Assembly: GCA_965653495.1 (NCBI GenBank)
Contig: CBFHAJ010000037.1
Span: forward strand, 1 to 26,069
DNA from: AG41 sp965653495
Lineage (GTDB): Bacteria; Gemmatimonadota; Gemmatimonadetes; Gemmatimonadales; GWC2-71-9
DNA: 26,069 bases
Direction: 5' to 3'
Shown here: positions 19,224 through 26,069 of the stretch, in pieces
Layout: each line of letters opens with the position of its first letter
How positions within the stretch are numbered: the stretch's first letter is position 1
Made by a program: the position numbers and the translations under genes
Notes under the pieces: model-generated
Databases searched by the model: none
What the model was told of the DNA's origin: nothing
Seen by the model: the letters and a program-made list of their open reading frames with translations, nothing else

Positions 19224-22200
19224 TTACTGTCGGCTCTGCTCCCCCGCGGCCCCGCCCGCCGTTGCCGCGCCGGCCGTGCGATTCTGATAGGGCGGCCGCT
19301 TCGGCGCCGCCACCGGTCGACTCTGCAGCTCCTGCTCCACCTCGCGAATCCCGGCATCGAGCTGCTGATCCACGCCGCGCGCCAGCACGCCGGGATCTTC
19401 CGCCACCGGAATGTCCGGATCGACGCCGTGCCCTTCGGCGAACCATTGCCCCGCCGGATCGTATTGCCGGAACGTCGGCACGGTCACGAACCCGCCGTCG
19501 ACCAGCTGCGGGACGCCGCTGATACCGATGATCCCGCCCCAGGTGCGCTCACCGACCAGCGGGCCGAGCTTGGCCTCGCGGAAGAAGGTCGGGAAGCAGT
19601 CGCCCCCCGAGCCGCTCCAGCCGTTGATGAGCATCACCTTGGGACCGACCTGCGCGGTGGGTGGCCAGCGCCAGTCCTGCCCGTCGCGCACCGCATAGTA
19701 CGACAGGGCCGGCCGGTTCAAGAGCTCGATAAACCGATCGGGAATCTGCCCGCCCGAGTTGAACCGCTCGTCGACGATCAGGCCCTCCTTGTCGATCTGC
19801 GGCGCGAGCTGGCGCTCCAGCTCCGTCTGACCGTCGATCCCGGTGCTCGGCACGTACACGTAGCCCACGCGGCCCTTGGTCGCCTCCTCCACGTGGCGCC
19901 GGTTCGCTTCCACCCACGCGAGATAGCGCAGCCGGCCCTCGTCCGCGATGGTCTTGACGAGCACGGAGCGCGCGCCGTCGGCCGAGGGCCGACTGTTGAC
20001 GGTCAGCTTCACCGTCTGGTCCGCCCGCCCATCGAACCCGGCCCACGGGTCCTGCTTGGGATCGAGCGGCACGTCGTTCACCGCCAGGACGTAGTCTCCT
20101 TCCTTTACATCCACGCCCGGCACCGAGAGCGGTGAGCGCGCCTCCGCGTCCCAGGGCGCGCCGGTGATGATCCGCTTGATGCGATATGCGCCGTTCTCGA
20201 GCGACCAGTCGGCGCCGAGCAGCCCGACCCCGCGCCGCGGGCCGGTCTCGAGATCGCCGCCACCGCGGTACGTGTGTGACGAAGACAGCTCGGAGATCAG
20301 CTCGCCGATCGCGAAGTTGACGTCGGAGCGCGTCACCGCGGCATCCAGCAGCTTGCCATAGCGCGCGCGCTCGGCGCTCCAGTTCACGCCGTGCATGCCG
20401 GGGTCGTAGAAATAATCGCGCTCGAAGCGCCACACGTCCGTGAAGATCTGCCGCCACTCGGCGCGTGGATCGACGGTCATGGTGAGCTCGTTCGTGCGCA
20501 GCGGCTTGTCGAACTTCTGCCCGGGCTTGAGATCGACGATTGCGAAGCGGCGCTGCTGCGCCACGAGCAGCTTCTGCCCGTCGAACGAGAGGTCCACGCC
20601 GGTCGCGTCGTCCAGGACCGTTTCTTCCTTGCGGTCCTTCAGGTCCCAATACACGACCGGACTCTTCTTGTCCGAGGGCGCCGCGCCGGTGCGCGGCGTC
20701 CGCCGGTACACGACTTTGCCTGACGCCGCCAGCAGCTCGGCATAGTTCCCCGCTTCGGGGGGCAGCAGCACCACTCGGCTCTCGAAGCCAGCGAGATCGA
20801 TGTCGACGGCGGCAGGCTTCCTGGCGGCGTCGGCCTTCTTGCCCTTGGTGGTGTCGGCCCCCCCCCCGGCCGAGTCCTGTTTCGCGGTCTCGTCGTCACT
20901 CTTTGGTGCGAGCGGCGACGCGACGCCGGCGCGCAGCGGTACCGCGGCGATCTGCGTGGTGTTGGCGTAGATCCAGGTGTTGTCGACGTCGCTGTAGGTC
21001 GGCGCGAAGAAGCCGTTGCGGAGGAAGTAGAGGTATTGGCCGTCCGGATCGAACGCGGGGGAGGCGTCGGCGTAGTAGCCCGAGGTCGCCTGGGTGCGCG
21101 TGCCCGTCCTGGTATCGAACAGGAAGATGGCGGTGCTGCGGTTCTCGAGGTCGCGCGAGTAGGCGAGCCAGCGGCTGTCCACGGACCAGGAAACGCGAAA
21201 CCCATCGAGCTGGCCCTGGTACAGATACAATCCGCGATCCACCTTGGTCGCCTTCTTGGTGTCGCGATCCACGATCCAGATGGTCATGGTCTGGTCGATG
21301 AAGGCGAGCTTCTTCGAGTCGGGGGACCAGTAGGGGCGGTAGCGGAAGCCGGGCCCGAAGCTCGTGAGCTGCGCCTCGGCCCCCCCCCCGGTGCCGTCGG
21401 CGGGCCGCACTATCAGCTGGTACTCGCCGCTCTGATCGCTCCAGTAGGCGAGCGAGCGGCCGTCGGGCGACCAGGTGGGCGTGCGCTCGGCCACCCCCGG
21501 CGTGCGCGTCACGTCGAGCACCGGGCCGTTCTCCGCCGGCACCGTGAAGATGTCGCCGCGCGCCTGGAACAGCGCGCGCTTGCCCGTGGGCGAGATCGCG
21601 GCATCGGCGATCAGGTTGCCCACCGAGTCGAGCCGGGGCTTGAGCGTGCTCACGTCGCTCACCACCTCCACGCGCACCTCGTGGGTTTGCTCGGAGGCGA
21701 GGTCGAGGAGCGACAGGCGGCCGCCCGATTCGAACACGATGTCCGAGGGGCCGATGGCCGGGAAATGGATGTCGTAGTCTGAGACCTTGGTCACCTGCCG
21801 CACCGCGTCATTGTCCAGGTTGTATGCCCAGATATTGGCCCGCTGCTCGGTACCGCGGTCGGACAGGAAGTACAGGGTGCGGCCGTGCCACATGGGCTGG
21901 CTGTTGTTCGCGTCGCTGGGCGCGACCTGCTTGGACGCGCCGGTCTCGAGGTTGTAGAGCCAGATGCGGGAGTTCCAGCCGCCGCGATAGCGCTTCCAGG
22001 TGCGGAAGTCTTGCGACTGCGGGACGTAGGCGAGCCACTTCCCATCCGGAGAAATCGCGCCGAACTCCCCGTACGGCACCGCCAGCTTGACCGGCATGCC
22101 GCCGTCTTTCGAGACGCGATACAGCTGGAAGAAGCGATCGCGCCCGCTCTCCATGGGCGACGCGTACAGGATGCTCTGGCCGTCGGGATACCAGCCGAGC

Positions 22201-22556
22201 ATGCGATCGGGGGCGGGATGGTGGGTGACGCGGGTGGGGACGCCGCCCCCCGCCGGCATCACGTAAATGTCTTCGTTGCCGTCGTAGTCGCCGGTGAAGG
22301 CGATGAGCTTGCCGTCGGGCGAAAAGCGTGGGAAGGACTCATCGCCGCGCGGCGAGCTGAGGCGGTTGGCCACGCCACCCGCTTTTGGCACCACCCACAC
22401 GTCGCCCGCGAAGACGAAGGTGATCTGCGTGGCGGAGACGTCGGGCTGGCGCAACGCGCGGGCGTCGATCTGGCCGGCGAGCCGCCGGGGGAGGGGGAGG
22501 ACGAGCGCACACAAGGACCACGCGAGCGCGGGGGAGAGCGATCGAGTTCGGACCAT
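19224..22556 (-). CDS. Tricorn-type S41 serine protease, exported
   Basis: The chosen start is ATG 22556, preceded by GAGGTC and followed by a signal peptide (MVRTRSLSPALAWSLCALVLPLPRRLAGQ); an earlier in-frame start at 22592 adds 12 residues. The 1110-aa product matches Tricorn architecture. An N-terminal six-bladed propeller (FSPDGKLIAFTGDYDGNEDIYVMPAGGG, WYPDGQSILY) is followed by a second propeller (TWSPDGRSLAYWSDQSGEYQL, YWSPDSKKLAFID). A Lys/Asp-rich linker comes near residue 570, then the C1 domain (WRQIFTDVWRFERDYFYDPGMHGVNW), a PDZ domain (VDVKEGDYVLAVNDVPL) and the S41 core. The catalytic serine is in INGWSGSGGDCFP near residue 980, with the specificity aspartate beside it. Tricorn degrades oligopeptides; the signal peptide places this copy in the periplasm. 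Two G10 tracts lie in the coding strand. Confidence 0.93.
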   Translation of the reverse strand: MVRTRSLSPALAWSLCALVLPLPRRLAGQIDARALRQPDVSATQITFVFAGDVWVVPKAGGVANRLSSPRGDESFPRFSPDGKLIAFTGDYDGNEDIYVMPAGGGVPTRVTHHPAPDRMLGWYPDGQSILYASPMESGRDRFFQLYRVSKDGGMPVKLAVPYGEFGAISPDGKWLAYVPQSQDFRTWKRYRGGWNSRIWLYNLETGASKQVAPSDANNSQPMWHGRTLYFLSDRGTEQRANIWAYNLDNDAVRQVTKVSDYDIHFPAIGPSDIVFESGGRLSLLDLASEQTHEVRVEVVSDVSTLKPRLDSVGNLIADAAISPTGKRALFQARGDIFTVPAENGPVLDVTRTPGVAERTPTWSPDGRSLAYWSDQSGEYQLIVRPADGTGGGAEAQLTSFGPGFRYRPYWSPDSKKLAFIDQTMTIWIVDRDTKKATKVDRGLYLYQGQLDGFRVSWSVDSRWLAYSRDLENRSTAIFLFDTRTGTRTQATSGYYADASPAFDPDGQYLYFLRNGFFAPTYSDVDNTWIYANTTQIAAVPLRAGVASPLAPKSDDETAKQDSAGGGADTTKGKKADAARKPAAVDIDLAGFESRVVLLPPEAGNYAELLAASGKVVYRRTPRTGAAPSDKKSPVVYWDLKDRKEETVLDDATGVDLSFDGQKLLVAQQRRFAIVDLKPGQKFDKPLRTNELTMTVDPRAEWRQIFTDVWRFERDYFYDPGMHGVNWSAERARYGKLLDAAVTRSDVNFAIGELISELSSSHTYRGGGDLETGPRRGVGLLGADWSLENGAYRIKRIITGAPWDAEARSPLSVPGVDVKEGDYVLAVNDVPLDPKQDPWAGFDGRADQTVKLTVNSRPSADGARSVLVKTIADEGRLRYLAWVEANRRHVEEATKGRVGYVYVPSTGIDGQTELERQLAPQIDKEGLIVDERFNSGGQIPDRFIELLNRPALSYYAVRDGQDWRWPPTAQVGPKVMLINGWSGSGGDCFPTFFREAKLGPLVGERTWGGIIGISGVPQLVDGGFVTVPTFRQYDPAGQWFAEGHGVDPDIPVAEDPGVLARGVDQQLDAGIREVEQELQSRPVAAPKRPPYQNRTAGAATAGGAAGEQSRQ

Positions 22557-22699
22557 ATGACCTCTTCGGACGGCACTGAACGGGACGCGCACGACGGCGG
22601 GAGCGAGGTTGACGGTGGCAGCCTAACGGCGCGCTGTCAAGAAGGCCTCTTCCAGAGGCGTTCGCTTATGCCTAGTGTGGTGCAGCTAGGAGGATCCCT

Positions 22700-23164
22700 A
22701 TGACTGCATTGCAGTATCGGCCGACGCTGCTCACTGCTCTCGCATGCGCGACCGTGCTGGCCTGTCGGCCCGCCGAGGGGAGGGGGGGGACGCCGCCGAG
22801 CGGCGGTGGGAGCGGCCGCGTCGCGCTCACACAAGCGCTGCCGCCGCTGAACGGGCGTGCGCTCACGGTGACGGTGGTGGAGGTCACCTACGGGCCCGGC
22901 GACTCGTCCAAACCGCACCGCCATCCCTGCCCGGTGATCGGGTACGTGGTGCAGGGCGCGCTGCGGAGCCAGGTGCTGGGCGGGCCCGCCGCCGTGTACC
23001 GGGCCGGCGATACGTTCTACGAGGCGCCCAACGGCGTGCATCTCGTGTCGGCAAACGCGAGTGACCGGGATTCGGTGCGGTTTCTCGCGTACTTCACGTG
23101 CGACCGCAAGACCCCGCTGTCGATGCCAGTGGATACGGCAGCCGCCCCGGGCCCGCACCCATGA
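22700..23164 (+). CDS. cupin-domain lipoprotein
   Basis: A strong AGGAGG precedes ATG 22700. The 154-aa protein has a signal sequence ending in a lipobox-like segment (TALACATVLAC, Cys22), so it is probably a membrane-anchored lipoprotein. A Gly-rich linker follows, then a single cupin domain: VVEVTYGPGDSSKPHRHPCPVIGYVVQGALRSQV holds the first motif (G...HxH, with H-R-H-P-C), and AVYRAGDTFYEAPNGVHLVSAN holds the second. Metal-binding residues are therefore mostly present. Small secreted cupins of this kind may bind or modify small molecules; no reaction is established. Its stop codon overlaps the start of the next gene (ATGA), so the two are translationally coupled. A G8 tract is present near 22782-22789. 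The gene is divergent from the Tricorn gene. Confidence 0.85.
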   Translation: MTALQYRPTLLTALACATVLACRPAEGRGGTPPSGGGSGRVALTQALPPLNGRALTVTVVEVTYGPGDSSKPHRHPCPVIGYVVQGALRSQVLGGPAAVYRAGDTFYEAPNGVHLVSANASDRDSVRFLAYFTCDRKTPLSMPVDTAAAPGPHP

Positions 23165-23622
23165 CGAGCACGGACCCGAGAGTCAAGCGCTGGGCCATCC
23201 GTTACGCGCGCATCGCGCTCGGCGCGGCGTTCCTGAACGGCATCGCGTCGCGGTTCGGCCTGTGGGGCAAAGGCATCGGGTACGGGGACTTCGCGCACTT
23301 CATGGCGTACACCGCCCAGGTGAACTCCTTCATGCCCGCATCCACCATTCCGTTCCTGGCCTGGAGCGCCACGGTGTTGGAGCTCGGCCTGGGGCTCTTA
23401 CTGGTATTCGGGGTGTGGGTCCGGTGGGCGGCGCTGGGCAGTGCCGTCCTGCTCGTGTTGTTCGGCACCGCGATGGCGATCTCGTTCGGGATGATTTCGC
23501 CGCTGGACTACTCGGTGTTCTCGGCCTCGGCGTGCGCGGTACTGGTGGCGCTCGAGAGCAGCGAGCCGGCCGCGGCGCCGGGGGCGAGCGAGGAAAAAGC
23601 CCCACAGTCGCGGCCATTATGA
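23161..23622 (+). CDS. DoxX-like membrane protein
   Basis: The start is ATG 23161, which overlaps the cupin stop codon (ATGA), a standard coupling arrangement; an in-frame ATG at 23098 lies inside the cupin gene and is not needed. The 153-aa protein has four hydrophobic segments: IALGAAFLNGIASRFGLW, PFLAWSATVLELGLGLLLVFGVWV, AALGSAVLLVLFGTAMAISFGM and YSVFSASACAVLVAL. The arrangement and the small polar first helix (RYARIALGAAFLNGIASRFG) fit the DoxX/DoxD-like family. Members include subunits of thiosulfate:quinone oxidoreductase and components of redox or terpenoid-related membrane complexes, but most are uncharacterised. Coupling to a cupin suggests a joint role at the inner membrane. The C-terminal tail (AAAPGASEEKAPQSRPL) is disordered. 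Confidence 0.8.
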   Translation: MTSTDPRVKRWAIRYARIALGAAFLNGIASRFGLWGKGIGYGDFAHFMAYTAQVNSFMPASTIPFLAWSATVLELGLGLLLVFGVWVRWAALGSAVLLVLFGTAMAISFGMISPLDYSVFSASACAVLVALESSEPAAAPGASEEKAPQSRPL

Positions 23623-23640
23623 GGCGAGGATCGGCTTCGC

Positions 23641-23688
23641 CAGTTCCTTCGCTTCGCGCGCGTTCCGCGCGCTTCGCTCAGGATGACA
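23641..23688 (+). repeat. hairpin-forming intergenic repeat with GCTCAGGATGACA core, copy 2
   Basis: This lies between the convergent DoxX-like and permease genes. It contains a perfect 7-bp stem GCGCGCG/CGCGCGC with a TTC loop (23656-23662 and 23666-23672), then GCTTCGCTCAGGATGACA (23671-23688), whose 13-bp end is identical to the copy at 16623-16635. Its minus strand reads as the ORF-like VILSEA-type sequence often seen in dispersed repeats. It may act as a bidirectional terminator for the two genes. Confidence 0.55.
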
Positions 23689-23704
23689 GCACGGGCGCCG
23701 TGTG

Positions 23705-26069
23705 TCACTCCGCGCGGAGCGCCACGAGCGGATCAACGCGCGCCGCGCGCATCGCCGGAAGGAACGAGGCCAGCGTGATGACGGTCGCGAGCACCGCGAA
23801 CACCACGAGGAACGCCAGCGGATCGAACGCACCGCGACCGTATGTCAGATCGGGGGCGTCGGGCATGCGAACCAGCGCCGCGAGGCCTGACGACACCCCG
23901 ATGGATCCCAGCGCGCCGAACGCGGCGCCCCAGACCACCGGCCGCAGCGTTTTGCGGAGCACGACCGTCACGGCGTGGAGCCGGGTCGCGCCGAGCGCCG
24001 TGCGGATGCCGATCTCGCGGGTGCGGCGCACCACCATTTGCGCGACCACGCCCCAGAGGCCGACGGCGGTCAGGAGCAGGCCGAACGTGGCGAGCATCGA
24101 GGCGAGCGTCGCAGGGGCAGCCGCCATCAGACGCTGGATCGCCATCGGCCCGTCCTGCATCGTGACGACCGTGGAGCGGAGCGCCAACGCCGGGTCCACG
24201 GCGGCGAGGGCCGCGCGCACCGGCGCGATCGCGTTCGCGGCCGCCACGCGAGTGCCCAGCATGAGCAGCCCGTTACACGATGTGAGCGGCAGCGGGTAAT
24301 ATTCGAAGCCGGCGTCCGGCCGCGACAGATACGTGTGCCGCACGTCCTTGGCGACGCCGACGATGGTGTACGGGCGCTGGTCGCCCCGCGCGAGCATCGG
24401 GAACGCGGCGGTCGTCCGACCCAGCGCGTCCTGCCCCGGCCAGTACCGCCGGGCCAGCGAAGCGCTCACGATCGCGACCGGGGCGTCGCGATCCACTTCG
24501 TCCGGCGTGAACGGGCGGCCGGCAATCAATGGAATCCGGAACGCGTCGAAGTACGAATCGGAGACGCCGTTCCTCGCGATCGTGATGAGTCCCAGCCCGT
24601 CATCTCCCGTGCGCAGTTCATGGCTCAGGAACGGAGGCCGCCTGGCCCAGGCAACCGCCCGGACCTCCGGCATTTGGCCCAGGCGAGAAACCACGCGGCG
24701 CATGGCTGCGGTACGTGCGGCCGGCGTGGCGGCCAGCGCCTTCGTGTCGATGCCCACGACCAGCGCGTGGCCGACGTCGAACCCCGGATCCACCGTGCGC
24801 GACGCGGACACGCCGCCGAAGAGCAGGGCCGCGCCGGTGAGGAGGACGAGCGAGCCCGCCACCTGGGCGGTGAGGAGCAGGTTTCGCCGGCCCCATTGTG
24901 ATCCGCCCTCGGTGACCTGCCCGCCCTGCTTGAGCACGACGCTCGCGTCCCGGCGAGCCGCCTGAAGAGCCGGCCAGATTCCCACCGCGACGCCCGCCAC
25001 GAGTGAGAGCGCCGCCGCATAGACGACGATATGCCAGTTGGGCGAGAGATCGAGCGTGAACGCCGCGGCGCTGCCGAGCACGCGCGACATGGTCCCGTGA
25101 ATCCAGAGGTCGAGCCAGCGTGAGAGCGCGGCCGAGACCGCGATGCCTACCGCCCCGCCGGCGAGGCCCAGCGCGGCGCTCTCGGCGCAGAGCTGCCAGG
25201 CGATCCGCGCGCGCGACGCGCCAAGGGCGATGCGCATCGTGACCTCACGCCAGCGCGACGCAGTCCGCGCGGAGATGAGGCTCACGAGATTGACGCAGCC
25301 GATCGCGAGCAGCAGCGCCACACCTGCCATCACCACCGCTCCGGCCTGTGTGAACGTCTCGAACTCGCCTGAGTCAGCCTGGAAGAACGTGGCGCGCTTC
25401 ACCGCGAGCTTCACCGGCGCGTGGTCGATCGGTGGGAGTGTACGCGCGACGATGGTCAGCGCCGCCGAGGCCTGCGCTGGCGAGATGCCCGGCGCGAGGC
25501 GCGCGAGCACCTGCCACTCGCGATGCGCATCGTCGTGCAACCAATCGGCGCCTGGCAGGAGCATCGGTTGCATCGCGAGCGGCGCCCAGAAGTCCGGCGC
25601 TGTGGGCGGCAGCCCGGTGCCGGCAAAGTCCCGGGGCGCGACGCCGATGATAGTGAGGCGCACGTCGCCGATGGCGATGGTCCGGCCCACTGCGCCGGAG
25701 TCGGCTCCAAGCCGCCGTCTACAGAAGTCGTGGCTAAACACCGCCTCCTGCGTCTCACCGTACGCGAACGTGTGGACGAGCGCCGCCGGCACGCCGAGCG
25801 CCTGAAAGTACTCCTGCGACACGAAGCGCCCGGTGATCGCGCGGGCGTTCTCACTCGCCTCGCGGTCGATCATTCCCACGAACGCCTGCGGCGAAGAGCT
25901 CGCCACGACGAAGCTGAAGACGCGACCCTCCCGACCGAGCCGCTCAACGTCCGAGTAGCGGAGGTAGTAGCCCGTGCCTCGGTCGTCGGAGCGCATGACG
26001 CGGACGATCTCCTTCGGCGCACGGACCGCGAGCGGCCGCAGCGCCACCGAATCGAAGAGCGTGAAGACC
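23705..26069 (-). CDS. ADOP/MacB-type ABC transporter permease, 5' end outside window
   Basis: The frame is open to the window edge: residues before the GTG at 26047 (VFTLFDSVALRPLAVRAPKEIVRV) match the conserved N-terminal 'F...D..LLRPLPV' block of this family, so the true start lies beyond 26069. About 787 residues are visible. There are two MacB-type periplasmic domains and two FtsX blocks. The first FtsX block is VVMAGVALLLAIGCVNLVSLISARTASRWREVTMRIALGASRARI. The second is MLATFGLLLTAVGLWGVVAQMVVRRTREIGIRTALGATRLHAV, ending VDPLVALRAE. The duplicated arrangement without an ATPase domain is that of acidobacterial duplicated orphan permeases (ADOP), which lack an adjacent ATPase gene. Substrate is unknown; MacB relatives export lipoproteins, peptides or macrolides by mechanotransmission. 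Confidence 0.93.
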   Translation of the reverse strand, partial: VFTLFDSVALRPLAVRAPKEIVRVMRSDDRGTGYYLRYSDVERLGREGRVFSFVVASSSPQAFVGMIDREASENARAITGRFVSQEYFQALGVPAALVHTFAYGETQEAVFSHDFCRRRLGADSGAVGRTIAIGDVRLTIIGVAPRDFAGTGLPPTAPDFWAPLAMQPMLLPGADWLHDDAHREWQVLARLAPGISPAQASAALTIVARTLPPIDHAPVKLAVKRATFFQADSGEFETFTQAGAVVMAGVALLLAIGCVNLVSLISARTASRWREVTMRIALGASRARIAWQLCAESAALGLAGGAVGIAVSAALSRWLDLWIHGTMSRVLGSAAAFTLDLSPNWHIVVYAAALSLVAGVAVGIWPALQAARRDASVVLKQGGQVTEGGSQWGRRNLLLTAQVAGSLVLLTGAALLFGGVSASRTVDPGFDVGHALVVGIDTKALAATPAARTAAMRRVVSRLGQMPEVRAVAWARRPPFLSHELRTGDDGLGLITIARNGVSDSYFDAFRIPLIAGRPFTPDEVDRDAPVAIVSASLARRYWPGQDALGRTTAAFPMLARGDQRPYTIVGVAKDVRHTYLSRPDAGFEYYPLPLTSCNGLLMLGTRVAAANAIAPVRAALAAVDPALALRSTVVTMQDGPMAIQRLMAAAPATLASMLATFGLLLTAVGLWGVVAQMVVRRTREIGIRTALGATRLHAVTVVLRKTLRPVVWGAAFGALGSIGVSSGLAALVRMPDAPDLTYGRGAFDPLAFLVVFAVLATVITLASFLPAMRAARVDPLVALRAE

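Noticed and set aside
1..26069. CRISPR array, prophage, insertion sequence or tRNA genes
   Set aside because: I saw no regularly spaced direct repeats, transposase or integrase motifs, or cloverleaf-like sequence on either strand.

Overview
The window is GC-rich bacterial chromosomal DNA. Its gene content looks like a soil or sediment Gemmatimonadota (or a close Acidobacteriota-like lineage): a DUF5916 outer-membrane protein, a bacterial Tricorn protease, an ADOP/MacB-type orphan permease, TolB-like propellers, a BlaI/M56 pair and a cytochrome P460. This taxonomic call is inference from gene families; no rRNA or other marker gene is present. There are no phage, IS, CRISPR, tRNA or rRNA genes.

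Layout. Positions 1-3.8 kb (+ strand): an unrecognised 226-aa protein, a secreted LamG-like/TolB-propeller protein, a small frameshifted secreted remnant, and a YdjC/ChbG-type carbohydrate deacetylase. Positions 3.8-7.6 kb (+): a BlaI-type repressor, an M56 (BlaR1-like) membrane metalloprotease without a sensor domain, and a 777-aa DUF5916 outer-membrane protein. The same 18-bp sequence, containing a perfect 16-bp palindrome, lies directly before the repressor gene and again over the start codon of the DUF5916 gene. A hairpin with a T8 tract separates the two transcription units. This is the most interesting local circuit. Positions 7.6-9.4 kb (+): a DUF1801 protein, a cytochrome P460 with an unusual CX3CH haem motif, and an AlkA-like DNA glycosylase.

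Positions 9.5-12.2 kb (- strand): a large KimA/APC-type permease preceded by a well-conserved cyclic-di-AMP (ydaO/yuaA) riboswitch, then a DUF1097 membrane protein. The riboswitch lends independent support to a role in potassium or osmotic homeostasis. Positions 12.5-14.4 kb (+): an AraC-type regulator and a YceI protein fused to a TPR-like tail. Positions 14.4-16.6 kb: a rhomboid protease (-) divergent from an exported N-acyl-D-amino-acid deacylase-like amidohydrolase (+).

Positions 16.7-22.6 kb (-): a secreted clan-A glycosidase carrying a discoidin-like module, and a 1110-aa Tricorn protease, separated by about 400 bp holding one small Arg-rich ORF. Positions 22.7-23.6 kb (+): a cupin lipoprotein translationally coupled to a DoxX-like membrane protein. 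Positions 23.7-26.07 kb (-): an ADOP-type permease whose 5' end lies outside the window. A GCTCAGGATGACA repeat occurs in two gaps between convergent genes.

Functionally the region is mostly envelope and secreted hydrolase/transport genes (polysaccharide, peptide and D-amino-acid derivative turnover) with two readable regulatory modules: the BlaI operators and the c-di-AMP riboswitch. Antisense and alternative-frame ORFs in this GC-rich DNA were treated as shadows.
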